From Phycisphaerae bacterium (lineage in GTDB: Bacteria > Planctomycetota > Phycisphaerae > SM23-33): a DNA stretch of 63,484 bases. A program made the translations under genes and the position numbers. A model generated the notes under the pieces. The model saw only the letters and a program-made list of their open reading frames with translations. It had not been told where the DNA came from and searched no databases. The stretch lies in contig JASLNT010000069.1 of the NCBI GenBank assembly GCA_030745875.1, positions 1-63,484 of the forward strand. The letters are read 5' to 3'. Positions 60,142 through 63,484 of this stretch are shown one piece after another. Each line of letters opens with the position of its first letter. Position 1 is the first letter of the stretch.

Positions 60142-62516
60142 ATTCAATGATCAGAGCAGCAGGCGTATTCATCGTCATTTGTAATTCGATCGCACTGGGC
60201 GCGCCCGGCGTGGTGGACGACTCGCCCGGTCAGGCCGGCGAATGGGGCTTCAGACCAACCAACGGCCAGGTAAGCGAGACCAACCCCCCGCCGTTCGTAT
60301 GGCGCCCGCAGAAAAACGCAGAAACATATGAGATTCAATGTTCGAGCGATGCATCCTTCCGAAAGGTCGATTACAGCGCCGCCGATCTGCGATACAACTG
60401 CCATTGCCCGTCAAGAACGCTGAAACCAGGCCTGTGGTGCTGGCGATTCCGCTACATCGACAAGAGCGCTCACATATCCGCCTGGAGTAAAGTGCGATCG
60501 TTCACGATTGCAGCCAACACCCCAACCATGCCCATGCCGCCGCGCAAAGAGTTGCTCGCGCGCATCCCCAAAAAGCACCCGCGCCTGTTCGTAAGGCCCG
60601 AGCAATTGCCAACCCTGCGCAAACTCGCTTCAGGCGAGCTAGAAGGCATCTGCAATTCTCTCCGCGTGCGATGCGACAGATTCCTGAAACGCCCTCCCGA
60701 CACCACCGAACCGCCTAAGTATCCTCAGGGAATGAAGCGAGGAAGCGATCCTTGGCGGGAAATCTGGTGGGGAAATCGCAGAAGAACCAGCACCGTCCTG
60801 AACGCCGCAGCCACATTGGGGTTCACGAGACTGCTTACGGGAAATGACGCGTACGGCCGCGAAGCCAAACGGTTGTTGCTGGCCGTAGCGAAATGGGACC
60901 CTGAAGGATCCACAGGCTACAGATACAACGACGAAGCCGGGATGCCCTACGCCTACTACTTCTCAAGAACCTACAGCTTCATCAATGATCTGCTGAGCGA
61001 GAAGGACAAAGCACTCTGCCGCCGAGTGATGACCGTTCGCGGGAGGGAGATGTATCGACACCTCGCCCGCAGGCATATTTGGCGCCCTTACAGCAGTCAC
61101 AGCAACAGGGCGTGGCATTTCCTGGGGGAAGTGGGTGTCGCGTTCCTCGACGAAATACCCGAGGCCGGTGAATGGATATTGTTCGCTATGAATGTGTTCT
61201 ACAACGTGTATCCCGTCTGGTGCGACAGCGACGGAGGATGGCACGAAGGGATGCTCTACTGGTCCAGCTACATAAGGCGATTCACCTGGTGGGCCGACGT
61301 AATGCGAACGGCGATGCGTGTGGACGCCTACAAGAAACCGTACTTCTCGAAGATCGGATACTACCCGATGTACCTCCAGCCGCCGGGTACTGTCGGCGGC
61401 GGGTTCGGCGATTTGAACGCTCGCTGGCGATCCGGCGGCAATCGTGAGTTAATGACTATCCTTACCGCCCAGGCCCGCAACGGACACTGGCGGTGGTATG
61501 TCGATCAGCACGGCGGTCCGGTTCAGGGCAATGATTATATCGCATTCGTCCGCGGCGCATTACCAAATGTAACCGCCGAACCGCCCGACGATCTTCCCAG
61601 CAGCAGATGCTTCCGCGGCACGGGGCAGGCGGTGCTCAACAGCAGCCTTAAGTCGGCGGCCGACAACGTTGAGATAATCTTCAAGTCCAGCCCGTTCGGC
61701 ACGCAGAGTCACGGATATGAATCAAACAACTCGATGCTGCTCTACGCTTTTGGCGAGCGGCTGCTGATACGCTCGGGACGGCGCGACAGCTACGGCAGCA
61801 ATCACCACAGGAATTGGATGTGGAATACGAAGTCGACTAACTGCATTACGGTGGACGACCGCGGACAGAAGGGCCACAGCGCCTCAGCCAGAGGAAAGAT
61901 CACCGCATTCGCAACATCCGACAGAATCGACTACGTCGCCGGACAGACGGGTTCAGCCTACGGAGGAGCCTTGAGAAGCTTCACGCGACACATCCTTTTC
62001 ATCAAGCCGGAACTGGTGATCATATTCGACCAACTTGAGGCGCCCCAAGCCGCCAGCTTCGAGTGGCATTTGCATTCGCTGAAGAAGATGCGGATCGCCG
62101 GGCAGAACGACATCCGCATAACGAACGAGAAGGCAGCCGCACGCGTCTCATTCCTGGCCCCAGAGGGGCTGAAATTATCCCTCACCGACAGATTCGACCC
62201 TCCGCCCCGCCCGAGAATCAAACTGACCGAATGGCACTTGACCGCCAGCACGCCCCAAAAAGCCAAATGCATGGAGTTTGTAACAGTCATCAGGCCGTAT
62301 CGCCCAGGCAAGCAAACCCCGCCAGCCGCAGCGACCCTGCACAAACTCGACAATGGCTACGCTGTGGAGGCGCGAGTCACCAGCGGCAAGGTGATCGCCC
62401 TGCTCAGCAAGGCCGGAAACGGCGCAATCAGCTTCGGCGGCCGCACCACCAGGGCTCCGATCGCCGCTTTCCTTCTGGATTCAAATAACAAGCTGATAAG
62501 CCGCATGCCAAAGTAG
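60138..62516 (+). CDS. Heparinase II/III-family protein with DUF4962-like N-terminus
   Basis: A 792-residue exported protein with signal about 1-23. A fibronectin/DUF4962-like beta domain (about 25-135) has the PPFVWRPQKNAETYEIQ pattern, a helical alpha/alpha-toroid follows at about 140-500, and the C-terminal beta-sandwich is typical of Hepar_II_III (SHGYESNNSMLLYAFGE near 525, HHRNWMWNTKSTNCITVD near 563). Its best fit is a PL15/PL17-type uronic acid lyase; SHSNRAWH in the toroid could hold catalytic residues. The GTG start at 60138 overlaps the isomerase stop (GTGA) and has GGGAG 6 bases before it. An ATG three codons later is the alternative, but its ribosome spacing is poor. Confidence 0.85.
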   Translation: MNSMIRAAGVFIVICNSIALGAPGVVDDSPGQAGEWGFRPTNGQVSETNPPPFVWRPQKNAETYEIQCSSDASFRKVDYSAADLRYNCHCPSRTLKPGLWCWRFRYIDKSAHISAWSKVRSFTIAANTPTMPMPPRKELLARIPKKHPRLFVRPEQLPTLRKLASGELEGICNSLRVRCDRFLKRPPDTTEPPKYPQGMKRGSDPWREIWWGNRRRTSTVLNAAATLGFTRLLTGNDAYGREAKRLLLAVAKWDPEGSTGYRYNDEAGMPYAYYFSRTYSFINDLLSEKDKALCRRVMTVRGREMYRHLARRHIWRPYSSHSNRAWHFLGEVGVAFLDEIPEAGEWILFAMNVFYNVYPVWCDSDGGWHEGMLYWSSYIRRFTWWADVMRTAMRVDAYKKPYFSKIGYYPMYLQPPGTVGGGFGDLNARWRSGGNRELMTILTAQARNGHWRWYVDQHGGPVQGNDYIAFVRGALPNVTAEPPDDLPSSRCFRGTGQAVLNSSLKSAADNVEIIFKSSPFGTQSHGYESNNSMLLYAFGERLLIRSGRRDSYGSNHHRNWMWNTKSTNCITVDDRGQKGHSASARGKITAFATSDRIDYVAGQTGSAYGGALRSFTRHILFIKPELVIIFDQLEAPQAASFEWHLHSLKKMRIAGQNDIRITNEKAAARVSFLAPEGLKLSLTDRFDPPPRPRIKLTEWHLTASTPQKAKCMEFVTVIRPYRPGKQTPPAAATLHKLDNGYAVEARVTSGKVIALLSKAGNGAISFGGRTTRAPIAAFLLDSNNKLISRMPK

Positions 62517-62563
62517 CCCAACATTTGCCTTGTTGTTTTTTCCTGCAAGCAATCATAAAGACC

Positions 62564-62591
62564 TTGACTTTCCCGTCCGATAAGCTATCTT
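62564..62591 (+). promoter_or_regulatory. Promoter of tRNA-Asn
   Basis: TTGACT (62564-62569), 16 bases, TATCTT (62586-62591), 39 bases before the tRNA. Confidence 0.55.
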
Positions 62592-62630
62592 GTACGGCCC
62601 GTTGTTGATCGGATTGAAAACCGAATATCT

Positions 62631-62703
62631 TCCCCGATAGCTCAATTGGTAGAGCGAGCGGCTGTTAACCGCTAGGTCGTAGGTTCGAATCCTACTCGGG
62701 GAG
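62631..62703 (+). tRNA. tRNA-Asn (anticodon GTT)
   Basis: A complete 73-base tRNA: acceptor TCCCCGA pairing with TCGGGGA, D-loop with AATTGGT, anticodon loop CTGTTAA giving GTT, T-loop TTCGAATC and discriminator G. It is followed at once by a terminator. Confidence 0.95.
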
Positions 62704-62713
62704 TTCAAAAAAG

Positions 62714-62737
62714 CCCTTGTTTACAAGGGTTTTTTTA
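62714..62737 (+). terminator. Rho-independent terminator of tRNA-Asn
   Basis: CCCTTG and CAAGGG form a perfect stem with a 4-base loop, followed directly by a run of eight Ts starting at 62730. Confidence 0.85.
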
Positions 62738-62774
62738 TTTGGCCGATTTTATTAGCGAATTAATTGCGGCCATT

Positions 62775-62796
62775 TGTATGCAGAATGTATGCAGAA
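62775..62796. repeat. Tandem duplication of an 11-mer
   Basis: TGTATGCAGAA occurs twice in a row, 72 bases after tRNA-Asn. Short tandem repeats of this kind can be slippage products or recombinase arm sites. Confidence 0.6.
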
Positions 62797-62934
62797 TGAT
62801 TCCAAACTTGGAAGGGGCGTTCTTGACTACTTTTCTCGTGGTCTCCGCACGCCACTCCCCTTCTATGCTGGCCAATTGATACAGCAATACCCCAAACAGT
62901 TTGACATGCTACGGTCGACCAGAAGAACAACACC

Positions 62935-63484
62935 CTACGCAGACGGGCCCTTTCGCGGACGACCACGCGTGCGTTTGTGATCACCGTTCGCAATCATACG
63001 ATCAAGGTCGGCCTTGAAAAAAACAAATCGACCGTTAATCTTCTTTGCGGGCAGAGCACCCTTCTTGATGAGGCGATAGATAAACTTCTGAGGATTGACC
63101 CCAAGCTGATCTGCACCGAGGTATCTAATCGCGTCATCAATCCAGAGGTGGCCGCGGACCGCACCGGCGTCTTTCCCCTGGCGTTCACCCTCCGTACCTG
63201 GAGAAAGCGATTTCGTGGTTTCAACGAAGACGGCCTGAAGCGTCTTTTTCAGTTCCACCAACTCAGGATACTGTGATGCGTCACGCTCCGCTGGCGGAAC
63301 TATCACATCGAAACGATTGAAGACACAGCCCAGCACCAAGTCTCGCTGATCTGTCATATCCCCGACATACGGGGCAAAGGTATCCTGTCTGTTGCCAGCA
63401 GCCGCGACATCTTCAGGGACGATAGGTGGGTAGGGGGCCGGGTCACTGAGTGACCGTGGACGGCGATCTTCACTGACCTCGGAC
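62935..63484 (-). CDS. Helix-turn-helix protein, excisionase-like (start beyond window)
   Basis: A frame running from the window edge to a stop at 62935, with 182 visible residues. The C-terminal part has an HTH_17/excisionase-like domain: WIDDAIRYLGADQLGVNPQ, KFIYRLIKKGALPAKKINGRF and FKADLDRMIANG (about residues 72-127 from the ATG at 63357), followed by a basic tail. Upstream of that ATG the frame stays open and protein-like to the edge, so the gene probably begins outside. Its position by a tRNA-Asn suggests a second integrative element whose integrase would lie to the right. Confidence 0.65.
   Translation of the reverse strand, partial: SEVSEDRRPRSLSDPAPYPPIVPEDVAAAGNRQDTFAPYVGDMTDQRDLVLGCVFNRFDVIVPPAERDASQYPELVELKKTLQAVFVETTKSLSPGTEGERQGKDAGAVRGHLWIDDAIRYLGADQLGVNPQKFIYRLIKKGALPAKKINGRFVFFKADLDRMIANGDHKRTRGRPRKGPSA

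Noticed and set aside
62760..62993. A 77-codon minus-strand frame after tRNA-Asn
   Set aside because: No ribosome site, no domain, and it overlaps the end of the HTH gene.

Overview
The window looks like the chromosome of a planctomycete, probably from the Phycisphaerae side of the phylum or a close PVC relative. The evidence is the gene content: Tat-exported Gfo/Idh/MocA oxidoreductases, secreted FAD-dependent oxidoreductases with discoidin tails, an HzsA-related TolB/cytochrome protein, a sulfatase, a SASA esterase, a heparinase II/III-type protein, a DUF1580 protein and many secreted planctomycete-style proteins. Most genes look GC-rich (one hand-counted line in the 23 kb genes gives about 63 percent). 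I recognise no species and no rRNA is present.

Layout. 1-3.5 kb is the end of an integrative element next to a tRNA-Gly: a cut-off PD-(D/E)XK nuclease, a DUF1580 protein, a cluster of AGTAACA heptamers, a small HTH/membrane gene pair and a tyrosine integrase. 3.6-3.9 kb holds tRNA-Gly and tRNA-Tyr behind one near-consensus promoter. 4.1-14.2 kb is core-like: dtd coupled to a WYL regulator, an asymmetric heterodimeric ABC exporter with a TolC-like protein, two zinc-ribbon proteins and a Gfo/Idh enzyme. 14.5-17.9 kb is a run of same-strand orphan genes, AT-rich around the DUF120 gene, with one attC-like hairpin and further core-site matches. I read it as an integron cassette cluster without a visible integron integrase. 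It carries an archaeal-type riboflavin kinase-like (DUF120) gene.

18-27 kb holds a PQQ-repeat protein and, on the minus strand, a compact operon of two paralogous membrane-anchored repeat proteins and a radical SAM/SPASM enzyme. All but one of the cysteines in the repeat proteins sit in an [ST]CY motif. This is my best candidate for an undescribed protein-modification system. 27-33 kb has an AAA-like ATPase overlapping an arrestin-fold membrane protein, an AI-2E-type permease and the HzsA-related protein.

33-45 kb is a minus-strand, polysaccharide-utilisation-like block: three tandem FAD-oxidoreductase paralogues, an esterase, a sulfatase and a large internally duplicated secreted protein. 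45-51 kb has a tandem ACT protein, glycerol-3-phosphate dehydrogenase, a PAS-PAS hybrid histidine kinase, a DUF1287 lipoprotein and a methyltransferase. 51-62.5 kb is again carbohydrate-oriented: two Tat Gfo/Idh enzymes, a lectin-fold secreted protein, a sialate-O-acetylesterase-type esterase, a GNAT, a sugar isomerase/epimerase and a coupled heparinase-like gene. The window closes with tRNA-Asn and a helix-turn-helix protein that runs off the edge.

All product names come from reading motifs in the translations; no database search was run.
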